From Candidatus Saccharimonadota bacterium (GTDB lineage: Bacteria; Patescibacteriota; Saccharimonadia; Saccharimonadales; Saccharimonadaceae), in the NCBI GenBank assembly GCA_017404725.1, contig JAFRBS010000029.1, positions 1 to 64,000 on the forward strand: 64,000 bases of DNA, written 5' to 3'. The position numbers and the translations under genes are program-made. A model generated the notes under the pieces. The model saw only the letters and a list, made by a program, of their open reading frames with translations, did no database searches and was not told the DNA's origin. Positions 24,984 through 34,151 of the stretch are shown in pieces; the first letter of the stretch is position 1, and every line of letters starts with the position of its first letter.

Positions 24984-25577
24984 TTATTCTTTGACAGTTG
25001 GGGAACTTTCTTCTAAAGAAAGTGCCCCACTACGGAATGGATTTACGAAACTCGGAGTAAAATCCTCCGCAGCGTGTTCCTTAATTTTCGCTTCCTCGTC
25101 GCGGACGACAACTTTGTCATCGTCGACCGAAACTACTTCGCTCCGCCCAATCAGAAGCTCCGGGTCGACAAATGCCTTAAGAATTGGTCGCTGAACCGTC
25201 ATCTGCTGAATCATAAAATCGTCAGAATTTACCGTGTAATCAATAACTTTTCCGAGCTTCGTGCCTTTTTTCGTGACGACTTTTTTGCCAATCAAAGAAA
25301 AATTAATTTTCCGAATCTCGTCCAGGCGAATCACGTCACCCGGATTTACAAAAACGTCAATTGAATCTACGATCATCCCGATATCAGAAAACTCGCGGAT
25401 GTCGCGCGTTTCCAAAATCGTCCCCGCATCGCGGCCAACCAATGGTCCGCTAAGTTCAAAAGCAGCAATCTTCAAATCGTTCGGATCAATAATCGGCGAA
25501 ACCACGCGTGCGATTTCATCGCCAACATGAAGGCTCATCACCGGGCAATTTGTCAACCTCGAACTAGTAACTAACAT
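24984..25577 (-). CDS. PRC-barrel domain protein
   Basis: The 197-aa protein starts at ATG 25577 just after TATAATTATAAT. It has two PRC-barrel-like beta units (about residues 1-75, MLVTSSRLTNCPVMSLHVGDEIARVV, and about 85-165, GKKVVTKKGTKLGKVIDYTVNSDDF), then an acidic tail. PRC barrels occur in RimM and in photosynthetic reaction-centre H subunits and usually bind protein or RNA surfaces. There is no membrane segment or RimM N-terminal domain, so the partner is unknown. The gene is just downstream of tilS on the same strand. Confidence 0.75.
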   Translation of the reverse strand: MLVTSSRLTNCPVMSLHVGDEIARVVSPIIDPNDLKIAAFELSGPLVGRDAGTILETRDIREFSDIGMIVDSIDVFVNPGDVIRLDEIRKINFSLIGKKVVTKKGTKLGKVIDYTVNSDDFMIQQMTVQRPILKAFVDPELLIGRSEVVSVDDDKVVVRDEEAKIKEHAAEDFTPSFVNPFRSGALSLEESSPTVKE

Positions 25578-25584
25578 ATTATAA

Positions 25585-26430
25585 TTATAGCACAAAACTG
25601 CTTTTGGTAAATCGAACTAGCCGGTCGCCAGGTAGATTAAATTTTTTTCCAGAACCATAAGTCCGAATCGCCGAAAGAAAGTCTAAAATTTGCGGACGCG
25701 TCGCTGAAACCCCAGCGCGGAGCAGTCCGGCGCGTAAGATTTCCAGCGCGACCGAGTCGTCCAAATCGGAAAACCAGGCCCGCTCATACCGTCCGTCTTC
25801 TGGTAAAATTTCGGCTAAAATGCCATCAATCTCGCCCCTTAAATTATTCATCTCATGATATATTTTTAACAATTTATCTCGCGTCCCTGAAGATAGATTA
25901 TTCGCCTCATGGCGTAGCCGATTACGCAAATATCGCTCGTCCGTATTCGTCGGATCTTGTCGAAAAACGATCTCATGCGATGCGGCATAGCGCAAAATAT
26001 CTTGTTTGCTCATAGCCAAATCTCCAGAGATAAATGGTCGCTGAATTTCTAAATTCCCAAACGGCGCCAGTCCGCGCCAGCCCGTTCCACGAACGAGATT
26101 AATCGCCATACTTTCGATCAGATCATTAGTATGGTGTGCCGTATAAATCTCGCCACCGTACTTAGCGGCAACCGCAGAAAAAAACTCATAGCGTGAATAT
26201 CGAGCCTCTTCTTCCGAAGCGTTAGGTCCGAGCTCTGCTTGACCTAAAACGAACGGCAAATCGTATTGAGCGGCGGCGCGCCGGACGAACTCTGCGTCAT
26301 CCGAAGAAGATGGCCGAGTGCCGTGGTCAAAATGCGCGACGACGATGTCCGCGCCGCCGAATTCCCGAAAAATTTGATCGAGCAGCACCATCGAGTCCAC
26401 CCCGCCAGAAATTGCCAAAATCCGCTTCAT
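25585..26430 (-). CDS. tilS: tRNA(Ile)-lysidine synthase
   Basis: TilS converts C34 of the AUA-reading tRNA-Ile to lysidine using ATP. The 281-aa protein has the PP-loop SGGVDSMVLLDQ at 8-19, VVAHFDHGTRPSSSDD and YTAHHTNDLIESMAINLVRGTGWRGL, which are family signatures. It lacks the full C-terminal substrate domains of E. coli TilS (432 aa), as is common for compact versions. It is divergent from lepA with a 20-bp spacer packed with -10-like AT sequence. Confidence 0.93.
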   Translation of the reverse strand: MKRILAISGGVDSMVLLDQIFREFGGADIVVAHFDHGTRPSSSDDAEFVRRAAAQYDLPFVLGQAELGPNASEEEARYSRYEFFSAVAAKYGGEIYTAHHTNDLIESMAINLVRGTGWRGLAPFGNLEIQRPFISGDLAMSKQDILRYAASHEIVFRQDPTNTDERYLRNRLRHEANNLSSGTRDKLLKIYHEMNNLRGEIDGILAEILPEDGRYERAWFSDLDDSVALEILRAGLLRAGVSATRPQILDFLSAIRTYGSGKKFNLPGDRLVRFTKSSFVL

Positions 26431-26450
26431 ATTATATAATTATAGCACAT

Positions 26451-28340
26451 ATGAATACCGAAAAAATCCGCAATTTTTGCATCATCGCGCACATCGATCA
26501 CGGCAAATCTACCCTCGCCGATCGCATGATGGAACTGACCGGGACTGTCGAAAAACGCGAAATGAAATCGCAACTTCTAGACAGCATGGAGCTTGAACGC
26601 GAAAAAGGTATCACGATTAAACTCGCACCAGTCCAGATGCATTACAAAGGTTACGAACTGAACCTAATTGATACGCCGGGTCATGTGGATTTTTCGTACG
26701 AAGTTAGCCGTAGTCTCCAGGCGGTCGAAACTGCTATTCTCGTCGTTGATGCGACCCAAGGTATCCAAGCTCAAACTCTCGCAAATGTCTATCTCGCCAT
26801 CGAACAAGATTTAAAAATCATCCCTGTGATCAATAAGATTGACCTTCCAGCCGCGGACGTTGAAAAAGTCACGAACCAAATCGTAAATCTCCTCGGCTGT
26901 GACCCAAAAGAAATCATCGGCGTCTCCGCCAAAACCGGCAAAAACGTCAACCAAGTCCTCGACGCGATCATCGAGTACGCTCCTGCACCAAGCCCGGTGA
27001 AGACTCTTTCTCGCGAACCTGCCCGATCGACGGGGAGGGTAAGAGCGACCGAGCCCCGCGACGGCGGGCGCGAGGGAAGCGTTTCGCGAAAAGAGCCTTC
27101 ACCAGGCTTGGTACCTCTGCGCGCTCTAATCTTCGACTCCTACTTTGACGACTACCGCGGCGTAGTTTTGTACGTCCGAATTTTCAACGGCGCGCTCGAA
27201 AAAAACAGCGACATCTACATGATGGCCGCCGAGAAAACCGGCATTGCTCTCGAAGTCGGCACTTTGACTCCAAAGATGACTCCGAAACCAAAACTCGAAG
27301 AAGGCGAAATCGGCTATATCGTTACAAACTTGAAAACCACGCGCGAAGCAAAAGTCGGCGACACGGTAACAAAAGCAAAGGCAAAGGCTGAAATTCCGCT
27401 CCCGGGTTACAAAAATGTCCAGCCATTCGTTTATGCCGGATTTTTCCCGGTCAGTAACGAAGACTATAAAACTCTAAAAGAAGCGATCGAAAAACTAAGC
27501 CTTTCTGATTCCGCGCTCCAATTCGAGCCGGAAAATTCGCCAGTCCTCGGTTTCGGCTTAAGGATCGGTTTTCTCGGCCTTCTTCATATGGACATTATTA
27601 AAGAACGCCTAGAGCGCGAATTCGGGCTCGACCTTGTCATTACGAACCCGTCCACGAATTACGAAGTAACATTAAACAACGGCGAAAACGTTGAAATCAA
27701 ATCCGCCGCCGACCTTCCAGACCAAACCGAAATCTTAGAAATTCGCGAGCCTTGGGTAAAGGGCGAAATCATCGTCCCGAAAGACATGATCGGAAACGTC
27801 CTAAATCTCATCGTCGAAAAACGCGGACATCAAACTAACCTAAGCTACATTGAAGACCGCGCAGTGATCGATTTTGAGGCGCCGATGGCAAACCTCCTCA
27901 CCGATTTTTACGATCAGCTAAAGTCCACAACTTCCGGCTATGCATCATTCAACTACGAACTAAAAGACTACCGCGCCGAAGATCTCGTTCGCGTGGATTT
28001 TCTCGTCGCCGGACAAAAAATCGACGCGCTGGCGATCATGTGCCATAGATCTGAAGCCGAAAAAATCGGCAGGGAAGTGACGAAAAAACTAAAGGAAGTT
28101 ATCCCGCGACAATCGTTTGAAGTTGCTCTCCAGGCCGCCATCGGCGCGCGCATCATCGCTCGCGAAACCATCGGCGCGTACCGAAAAGATGTTACCGTGA
28201 AGATTCATACCGGCGATCGCGATCGTAAAGCGAAGCTTCTAAATAAGCAAAAACGCGGCAAGGCCCGTATGAAACGCTTCGGGAAAGTCGATATCCCGTC
28301 CGAAGCCTTTACAGTTATGCTAAAACGCGACGACGACTAA
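26451..28340 (+). CDS. lepA: Elongation factor 4 (LepA) with in-frame insertion
   Basis: LepA is a ribosomal GTPase that back-translocates or aids initiation. The 629-aa protein has G1 AHIDHGKST at about 13-21, DTPGHVDF, NKID and the C-terminal LepA domains (ITNPSTNYEV, GRKAKLLNKQKRGKARMK). I start at ATG 26451 because the longer frame runs back through tilS. Between domain I (IIEYAPAP) and domain II (PLRALIFDSYFDDYRGVV) lie about 40 extra Ser/Arg-rich residues encoded by a GC-rich palindrome (26985-27115). E. coli has only a short linker there. Its end overlaps the convergent kinase gene by four bases. Confidence 0.95.
   Translation: MNTEKIRNFCIIAHIDHGKSTLADRMMELTGTVEKREMKSQLLDSMELEREKGITIKLAPVQMHYKGYELNLIDTPGHVDFSYEVSRSLQAVETAILVVDATQGIQAQTLANVYLAIEQDLKIIPVINKIDLPAADVEKVTNQIVNLLGCDPKEIIGVSAKTGKNVNQVLDAIIEYAPAPSPVKTLSREPARSTGRVRATEPRDGGREGSVSRKEPSPGLVPLRALIFDSYFDDYRGVVLYVRIFNGALEKNSDIYMMAAEKTGIALEVGTLTPKMTPKPKLEEGEIGYIVTNLKTTREAKVGDTVTKAKAKAEIPLPGYKNVQPFVYAGFFPVSNEDYKTLKEAIEKLSLSDSALQFEPENSPVLGFGLRIGFLGLLHMDIIKERLEREFGLDLVITNPSTNYEVTLNNGENVEIKSAADLPDQTEILEIREPWVKGEIIVPKDMIGNVLNLIVEKRGHQTNLSYIEDRAVIDFEAPMANLLTDFYDQLKSTTSGYASFNYELKDYRAEDLVRVDFLVAGQKIDALAIMCHRSEAEKIGREVTKKLKEVIPRQSFEVALQAAIGARIIARETIGAYRKDVTVKIHTGDRDRKAKLLNKQKRGKARMKRFGKVDIPSEAFTVMLKRDDD
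26985..27115. repeat. GC-rich imperfect palindromic element inside lepA
   Basis: The outer arms of about 29 nt (from 26986; ACCAAGCC-CGGTGAAG type) pair with 27084-27113 with few mismatches. The centre holds further inverted GC-rich blocks (CCCG..TCG..GGGG). It is in frame and encodes about 40 residues, including RSTGR and GGREGS. The RSTGR peptide also appears in the palindrome at 12909-13065, so the two may belong to one family. Confidence 0.7.
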
Positions 28341-28981
28341 TTTTCGCCCTGGCTGAGAGAAAACTCATACAACTCATCGACAACATCGCGAAACACCGTC
28401 TCGCGGTCTGCGCCGCCAGAAACCGTAACCAGCATCCCGAGATCTTGATAACGCCGAATTACCGGCACCGTCTTGGTATTAAATTCAGAAATCCTGGTCT
28501 GGAAAGTCTCCTCGTCCGCATCGTCTAAACGCCTCTCCATAGTATGCGCAAGGTCGCGCTTCCCGAGCTCCTTTGCCTCACGCCACCTCTCTAAAACTTC
28601 CTCTTCAGAAACGTTCAGAAGCACCACCGCCTTAATCGGATGCCCCGCCGCCTCCGCCGCTTCCATGACGCGTTCCTCTTCGCCAGACCATCGCCCGACC
28701 GAAGAAAGCACCAGCGGCGATCCCTTAAGATCCTCGCGTTTAAAATACGGCAAAATCCATTCGTAAAAGAGGTCCGTCGGCAAAAGATGCCCCTCGTCGG
28801 TATAATGCTCTTTATTTTCTTTTTCCATCGTCCGAATAATCATCCCCGACGACAAAAACCTCGCGCCAAGCGTCTCGGCGAGCCGGACCCCGACGGTATC
28901 TTTTCCGCTCATCGGCAGGCCAAAAATATCGATGCTCCCCGTCCCGAGCCATTTACGAATTTTAGAAATCTTCTCTTCCAT
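28337..28981 (-). CDS. Adenylate-kinase-like nucleoside monophosphate kinase
   Basis: The 214-aa protein has a P-loop IFGLPMSGKDTVG near residues 18-30 and FLSSGMIIRTM in the NMP-binding position. A LID-type region follows (RDLAHTMERRLDDADEETFQTRISEFN...VPVIRRY). This is the fold of adenylate kinase/UMP-CMP kinase. The nucleotide specificity is not clear, and Met replaces the usual Gly in the second position of GxPxxGKxT-type loops. It converges with lepA and is followed upstream by a bidirectional terminator. A role in salvaging scavenged nucleotides is plausible. Confidence 0.82.
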   Translation of the reverse strand: MEEKISKIRKWLGTGSIDIFGLPMSGKDTVGVRLAETLGARFLSSGMIIRTMEKENKEHYTDEGHLLPTDLFYEWILPYFKREDLKGSPLVLSSVGRWSGEEERVMEAAEAAGHPIKAVVLLNVSEEEVLERWREAKELGKRDLAHTMERRLDDADEETFQTRISEFNTKTVPVIRRYQDLGMLVTVSGGADRETVFRDVVDELYEFSLSQGEN

Positions 28982-28998
28982 ATTTCCAGTATAACATA

Positions 28999-29030
28999 AA
29001 ACTAGCCCGATCGCTCGGGCTAGTTTTTTG
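28999..29030. terminator. Perfect hairpin with T tract
   Basis: AAAACTAGCCCGA-TCGC-TCGGGCTAGTTTTTT is a 13-bp stem in the 5' region of the kinase gene, with T runs on both strands. It may end read-through from either side. The 150 bases that follow (29031-29180) hold only a small TCCAC/GTGGA hairpin and no gene that I can see. Confidence 0.75.
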
Positions 29031-29181
29031 CTGAACCGCGCCCACCCTGGGGCACATTGTTTTGTTTTAATCCGCTGTTTGTTTTAATGTAGTCTCCACA
29101 CTCCACTTTTCTACAGTGGAACCCCTGTGAAGCGTTTCAGCTTATTCTTATCATACCGCAACATAAGCGTTTTGTCAAGCC

Positions 29182-29210
29182 TTGACTTTTTCCTGAAAAA
29201 GAGGTATAAT
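29182..29210 (+). promoter_or_regulatory. Near-consensus promoter of unknown gene 29262
   Basis: TTGACT (29182-29187) and TATAAT (29205-29210) are 17 bp apart. A leader of about 45 nt ends in AGGGGGTGATTTCAC before ATG 29262. This is one of the few genes here with a full leader and strong ribosome site. Confidence 0.8.
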
Positions 29211-29261
29211 ATAAGTAGTAGTGCGTTAACAGGAAGCCACATTTATAGGGGGTGATTTCAC

Positions 29262-30553
29262 ATGAGTAAATGGAACTCTAGAACGCCGATAACGGCGGAG
29301 AAACTTAAATACATGCTCCGTAAATATAAGGAGCTAACTGGAGAAATTAACGTCGAGAAAGTCGTTACGCCGACCAACCTCGACACCGAGAAAAGGCGAT
29401 GGGTTTCCGCCGCAAAAGTCGGAGTTTTTAACAGCCCGAGTTTTACCTATAACGAGCGTTATCTGCGCGAAGTTATAGAGAAAAAACCGGAGGTCGAGGA
29501 GCTAAAGAAAATGGTAATGGGCGACACGGCCGGCCTCGGTCCCGATGATCGCACGATCGCCGATCTTCTGACCAACAGGGTCGAGGACGTCTTAGCGACG
29601 ATCAAACTCGCCGAATCGATTCTTCATCGCGACGACGCCACTTCGGCCAAAATTTCTAGGGAGAAGTTTGGCGTGCCGTCGAGCCAGGCCGTTCATTACG
29701 CTAACGATTTCGTTGAAGCGATGAAGTCGAAGGGCAGCGACGCGCCGAAGCAGTTTTTAAAAGGCGGCAGCGAGCCACTGTTCACTGACGACGAAATCAG
29801 TAAACTCCAGGACCTGCGGCTGAACACCTCGATCGTAGTAAAGAGCCTGGAGAAGGCTTTACACTCTGGGGAATACCGCGGTTGGAAAGTAGAAACAGGT
29901 CCGATCCAGGTCCCGAGAGTTCTGCCGCGAAAGATCATTGTCCCAGAGGTCTTTCATATCACAGCCTTTCGACTGGCGATGTTCGTGGTGAAGAATCTGG
30001 ACTGCTGGGCCCTGCGCGAGGCGAACGCGGAACAATACCTTCGCGGCATTGGCGGAAGCGCATTTAAGACCGACGACAGCACTCTGTCCGAAGGCCTCGA
30101 GGCGTTTTCTAGCCTTGACTTTGAGCTCAAGGCTATCGGTAAGGCCGCCCAGATGCCCGCGCCGTTCCAGATTTTGGCGATAAACCAGGCGCTCCGCAAG
30201 CGGTCTTTTCGGACAGTCGGCGAGGAGATTATAACCTTCGCTACGACACCGGTATAAAAGACTACGAAGCCGCCGCCAAGGCCGCCTGGATGGTCACGTA
30301 CAAGACCTTCCGCGGCGTAACCAACACCATGAACCCCGGCGCTTACGCTTTTTGTAAGGACAAAGCACCATTCGAGGGGTATCACATGGTAAAAGAGATG
30401 ATGGGAAGGAAAGACCGCCGCGCAAAAGAGTGGATCCGTCTCGGCTTTTACGACCGAAACGACATCGACTATCTCTGTCAGCACGCCGATCTCCCGGTCC
30501 CAATTTTCCGATCCCGTGACCTCGGCATTGAGGTCGCCAGAAGCTTCCTGTAA
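29262..30553 (+). pseudogene. Unknown protein gene split by a frameshift
   Basis: The first frame (29262-30257, 331 aa) and a second frame open to 30553 (ending ...RDLGIEVARSFL) appear to be one gene. The second frame reads back upstream past its first ATG (30290) as a natural-looking chain, GDYNLRYDTGIKDYEAAAKAAWMV. The first frame ends soon after entering this stretch. The switch is a -1 shift between about 30160 and 30240. I see no canonical slippery heptamer, so a sequencing error or true mutation is likelier than programmed shifting. No family is recognised. The product would be cytoplasmic, about 430 aa, with a strong promoter and ribosome site. Confidence 0.65.
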
Positions 30554-30557
30554 AAAT

Positions 30558-30586
30558 TCCGCCCGACTTTATGCCGGGCGGTTTTT
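30558..30586 (+). terminator. Terminator after unknown gene
   Basis: CCGCCC-GACTTTATGCC-GGGCGG is followed by TTTTTATG. The trmD -10 box TATAAT begins four bases further on (about 30590). Confidence 0.85.
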
Positions 30587-30603
30587 ATGTTATAATATGT
30601 CCA

Positions 30604-31278
30604 ATGTCAAAGATTAAATTCACGATTATCACTTTGTTTGAAGAAGCTATGCGCCCCTATCTTGAGGCCTCGATGATGTGGAAAGCCGCCGAAAAAGGCC
30701 TGGCGGAGTTCGAGTTCGTGAATCTTCGCGACTACGGCCTCGGGCCGCATAAATCTGTCGATGACACCCCTTATGGCGGCGGCGATGGCATGCTCCTCAG
30801 ATGCGAACCGGTTTTTGCCGCGATTGAAGAAATCAAGGAAAAAGACCCCTCCGCCGAGGTGATTCTCCCGACCCCGGCCGGTCGTTTGTGGACCCAAAAA
30901 TACGCCAAGGAATTAAGTCCAAAAACGACCCCAAAACATTACATCATCCTCTGTCCTCACTACGAAGGCTATGACGAGCGCATCCTAAAACTCGTTGACC
31001 ATAAAATCTCCCTCGGTCGCTACGTCTTAACCGGCGGCGAACTTCCTGCTCTGATCATTATCGACAGCATCACTCGCTTAATCCCAGGGGTCCTCGGCGG
31101 CGAAACTTCTGCCGAAATCGAGAGCTTTTCCGACGACGAAAACGAGCTTATTGAGTACCCCCAGTACACTAAGCCCGCCGATTTCAGGGGTGACAAAGTC
31201 CCCGAAGTCCTACTTTCTGGCCATCACCAGAAAGTTGACGAATGGCGTAAGGCTCACATGAAAAAAGCCGAAAACTAG
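30604..31278 (+). CDS. trmD: tRNA (guanine37-N1)-methyltransferase
   Basis: TrmD makes m1G37 and prevents frameshifting. The 224-aa protein is of the SPOUT trefoil-knot type: DDTPYGGGDGMLLRCEP, HYEGYDERIL and SLGRYVLTGGELPALIIID form the AdoMet knot, and SGHHQKVDEWRK is at the end. ATG 30604 comes 8-9 nt after TATAAT. The alternative ATG at 30571 lies within the preceding terminator. It starts a string with recG. Confidence 0.96.
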   Translation: MSKIKFTIITLFEEAMRPYLEASMMWKAAEKGLAEFEFVNLRDYGLGPHKSVDDTPYGGGDGMLLRCEPVFAAIEEIKEKDPSAEVILPTPAGRLWTQKYAKELSPKTTPKHYIILCPHYEGYDERILKLVDHKISLGRYVLTGGELPALIIIDSITRLIPGVLGGETSAEIESFSDDENELIEYPQYTKPADFRGDKVPEVLLSGHHQKVDEWRKAHMKKAEN

Positions 31279-31292
31279 CGTATAATAGAAGT

Positions 31293-33332
31293 ATGCTAGA
31301 GAGTGAGGTAACCGTCCTGCCGGGCGTTGGCGAGAAAACTGCGAAAATCTTGGAAAAAGCCGGCTTTTTCACGGTTAAAGACCTCTTTTACTACCTTCCG
31401 AGAACTTATGAGAATTATCAGTCCGCGGTTAAAATTAGAGATGTAGAGCCCGGGAAGGTTACTATTAAAGCCAAGGTCAAAGACGCGAAAACCCACTACG
31501 GCCGCCGCCGCAACTTCGCCATAACCGAGGCGACGCTTTATGACGACACCGACAGTATTCGCGCCGTCTGGTTTAACCAGCCCTACCGCGCTAAACAGCT
31601 AGAAACTGGCAAAGATTTCTATTTTTCTGGCGATTATGAGCTAAAAAACGGCCGGTACCAGCTCATGTCTCCCTCTGTTAATCTCGCTACGCTCGACAAT
31701 TCTGTCGGCGAAACTGGGTTTATGCCGGTCTATTCTTCGAAAAACGCCCTGAAACCTGACGCGTTTAGACGGCTTTTTCGGGGGTTCCGTCCAGAATTTG
31801 CGAAAATCCCCGATTTATTGCCAAAAACAGAACATACTCCGAGTTTTGTCAAGGAAAACGCCAGAAAAGAGGCCTTATATAAAGCGCATTACGCGACAAA
31901 CGATAAAGAGGCGAAACAGGCGCGCGAATACCTCGCCTACGAGGAGCTTTTTGAGCTAATTTTGGCCGCAAAACTGAATAAACAGGAAACTCAGAAGCTA
32001 AGAGCCGAGAAAATCCCCTACGATGACAAAGCCATGAAGGACCTCTTAAAATCGCTAAAATTTACCCTAACTGACGCCCAAAAACTCGCTACTTGGGAGA
32101 TTATCAAAGATCTCGGGAAACCAACTCCGATGAATCGGCTCTTACAGGGGGATGTCGGCGCCGGAAAGACCGTAGTCGCCGCGGCGAGCGCTTTTCAGGC
32201 CATTAGGAGCGGTTTTCAGGTCGCTCTGCTCGCGCCGACGGCTGTTCTGGCGGTTCAGCACGCCGAGGGCTTAGACGCGCTCCTAGGGCCTCTAGGCGTA
32301 AAAATCGGGCTTTTAACCGGCGCCACAAAGCATAAAACCGAGCTAAAACGCCAAATTGAACAGGGAAACGTTGATCTCGTCGTCGGCACGCACGCCTTAA
32401 TTACCGATGATACAAGGTTCAAAAACCTTGCTCTCTGTGTTATCGACGAGCAACACCGTTTCGGCGTTAATCAGCGCCAAAAACTCCTCTTAAAATCGCC
32501 AGAAGGAGCCGCGCCGCACCTCTTGTCCATGACCGCGACCCCGATTCCGCGCTCGCTCCAGCTCACCGTCTTCGGCGATCTCGATATTTCTACGATTAAA
32601 CAGCTTCCGAAGGGTCGCCAGCCGATTAAAACCAAGGCTATGAACAGCTTCAACATGAAAGACGAATTATACCCGAAAATCAGGGAAGAATTAGAAAAAG
32701 GCCGCCAAATCTACTGGATTTGCAAAAACATCGAAGATAGTCCCTCCCTTGAAACAATTTCCGTAAAAAAGCAAGCAAAAAAGCTAAAGACCATCTTTAA
32801 ATCCGCGAAAATTGAGTTTCTGCATGGCCGGATGAAACCCGCCGAAAAAGACGAAATTATGGAAAAATTCGCCAAAAAACAGATTGACATCCTCGTTTCT
32901 ACTACTGTGGTCGAGGTCGGGGTAAACGTCCCGAACGCCTCGGCGATCGTCATTATGGATGCGGAAAATTATGGCCTCGCTCAGCTCCATCAGCTCAGGG
33001 GTCGGGTCGGCCGCGGGGCACACCAGTCTTACTGCTATCTGATAACCGGTGGCGAAAATCCTCCGACCAGAAGATTAAAAGAATTAGAGAACTCTACCGA
33101 CGGATTTTACCTTGCTGAAGTCGATTTAAAACTGCGCGGTCCTGGCGAAATTTATGGCGCGCTTCAGCACGGCGCCCTCGATCTAAAAATCGCCTCCTTC
33201 TCTGATACTCATCTGATCGCGAAGGCCAGAAAGCACGCCGAAGATGTTGCAAAAAACCCGGAAATTATGTTAAAATATAAAGAGCTAAGCAAAAGTATTA
33301 AACGTTATCAACAATTAACGACACTAAATTAA
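31293..33332 (+). CDS. recG: ATP-dependent DNA helicase RecG
   Basis: RecG remodels stalled forks and Holliday junctions. The 679-aa protein has an N-terminal wedge/OB domain (about 60-150). The SF2 motor includes Walker A GDVGAGKT near 285, DEQH in IDEQHRFGV, SMTATPIPRSL, and VVEVGVNVPNASAIVIMDAENYGLAQLHQLRGRVGRG. The C-terminus is complete. ATG 31293 lies 8-9 nt after TATAAT. The next gene starts at the base after its stop. Confidence 0.96.
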   Translation: MLESEVTVLPGVGEKTAKILEKAGFFTVKDLFYYLPRTYENYQSAVKIRDVEPGKVTIKAKVKDAKTHYGRRRNFAITEATLYDDTDSIRAVWFNQPYRAKQLETGKDFYFSGDYELKNGRYQLMSPSVNLATLDNSVGETGFMPVYSSKNALKPDAFRRLFRGFRPEFAKIPDLLPKTEHTPSFVKENARKEALYKAHYATNDKEAKQAREYLAYEELFELILAAKLNKQETQKLRAEKIPYDDKAMKDLLKSLKFTLTDAQKLATWEIIKDLGKPTPMNRLLQGDVGAGKTVVAAASAFQAIRSGFQVALLAPTAVLAVQHAEGLDALLGPLGVKIGLLTGATKHKTELKRQIEQGNVDLVVGTHALITDDTRFKNLALCVIDEQHRFGVNQRQKLLLKSPEGAAPHLLSMTATPIPRSLQLTVFGDLDISTIKQLPKGRQPIKTKAMNSFNMKDELYPKIREELEKGRQIYWICKNIEDSPSLETISVKKQAKKLKTIFKSAKIEFLHGRMKPAEKDEIMEKFAKKQIDILVSTTVVEVGVNVPNASAIVIMDAENYGLAQLHQLRGRVGRGAHQSYCYLITGGENPPTRRLKELENSTDGFYLAEVDLKLRGPGEIYGALQHGALDLKIASFSDTHLIAKARKHAEDVAKNPEIMLKYKELSKSIKRYQQLTTLN

Positions 33333-34151
33333 ATGTATTCGACCGTTGGACTACTGAAAAATTCCAAAAAATCCGGCAAACTCGTCGGCACGCACCAAAA
33401 ACTCGACCGTATCGCGCGGGCGAGCCTGATGCGCTTGGCGCCGAAGGGGACTTTTTTCCCGACAATCGACCATATTCTCCATTTCGAGGGGAATCGCGGC
33501 CCAGACGGTCTGAAATGGAAAAGCCCCGGCGAAGACGAGCCAATGCATTTTCTGGTCCCTGGACATGATGATGGCAGCCTGATGAGAATCATCAAAAACC
33601 ATCAGTATAATCTGAGAAAGGCCCTGAAAGACAAGGATGAAATTCGCGCGTCCTTCGAGGCGGCTTGGTTGGCACACGCGGTCACGGATGGCCTGACGCC
33701 CGCGCATCACTACCCCTATCAGGACGCGATTGAGGACCTGATGTCGGACAAGGATTATTTGAAGATTTTTGGCAAGCCGGTAAAAGGCGTGATGCGCGGC
33801 CAGAACCTCGCTAACGCCGCGAGAAATAACTGGCTTTACTGGGGTCCAGAGGGCTACATGACGAAACATATCGCCTTCGAATACGGCGTCGCGCTGGTTT
33901 GTGCCTCGAAAAGGGCCAAAAAACTCACCCCGAAAATTGACGAAAAAGAGCTAAAAGACCTCGATTTAAAGACTGAATTTTATAAATCGTTCGAAAAAAT
34001 CAACAACCTCGATATGTATGCGCGCTTCCGCCTTAAGGGGTGGAACAACGAACTCGCCAGCGAATCTGTCCGAATTTTACTGCCAGAAATCGTGCGCATG
34101 ATTATTTTAGCCTGGTATTCAGCCTTGCCAGAAGAAAGGAGCAAAAAATGA
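33333..34151 (+). CDS. His-rich hypothetical protein, possible Zn phospholipase C/P1 nuclease fold
   Basis: The 272-aa protein has GTHQKLDRIARASLMRL near the start, GHDDGS at about 72-77 and AWLAHAVTDGLTPAHHYPYQDA at about 110-131. The spaced His and Asp residues in predicted helices recall the zinc-dependent phospholipase C/S1-P1 nuclease fold, but I cannot confirm the family. There is no signal peptide. It starts directly after recG and overlaps rsmD by four bases, so it is in an operon with DNA and RNA maintenance genes. The exact substrate is unknown. Confidence 0.6.
   Translation: MYSTVGLLKNSKKSGKLVGTHQKLDRIARASLMRLAPKGTFFPTIDHILHFEGNRGPDGLKWKSPGEDEPMHFLVPGHDDGSLMRIIKNHQYNLRKALKDKDEIRASFEAAWLAHAVTDGLTPAHHYPYQDAIEDLMSDKDYLKIFGKPVKGVMRGQNLANAARNNWLYWGPEGYMTKHIAFEYGVALVCASKRAKKLTPKIDEKELKDLDLKTEFYKSFEKINNLDMYARFRLKGWNNELASESVRILLPEIVRMIILAWYSALPEERSKK

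Noticed and set aside
26310-26450. Longer LepA start at 26310.
   Set aside because: The extension runs antisense through tilS and the divergent promoter; LepA homology begins with the ATG at 26451.
29031-29180. Possible small RNA between the terminator at 28999 and the promoter at 29182.
   Set aside because: Only one short hairpin (TCCAC/GTGGA) is visible, with no promoter-terminator pair of its own.
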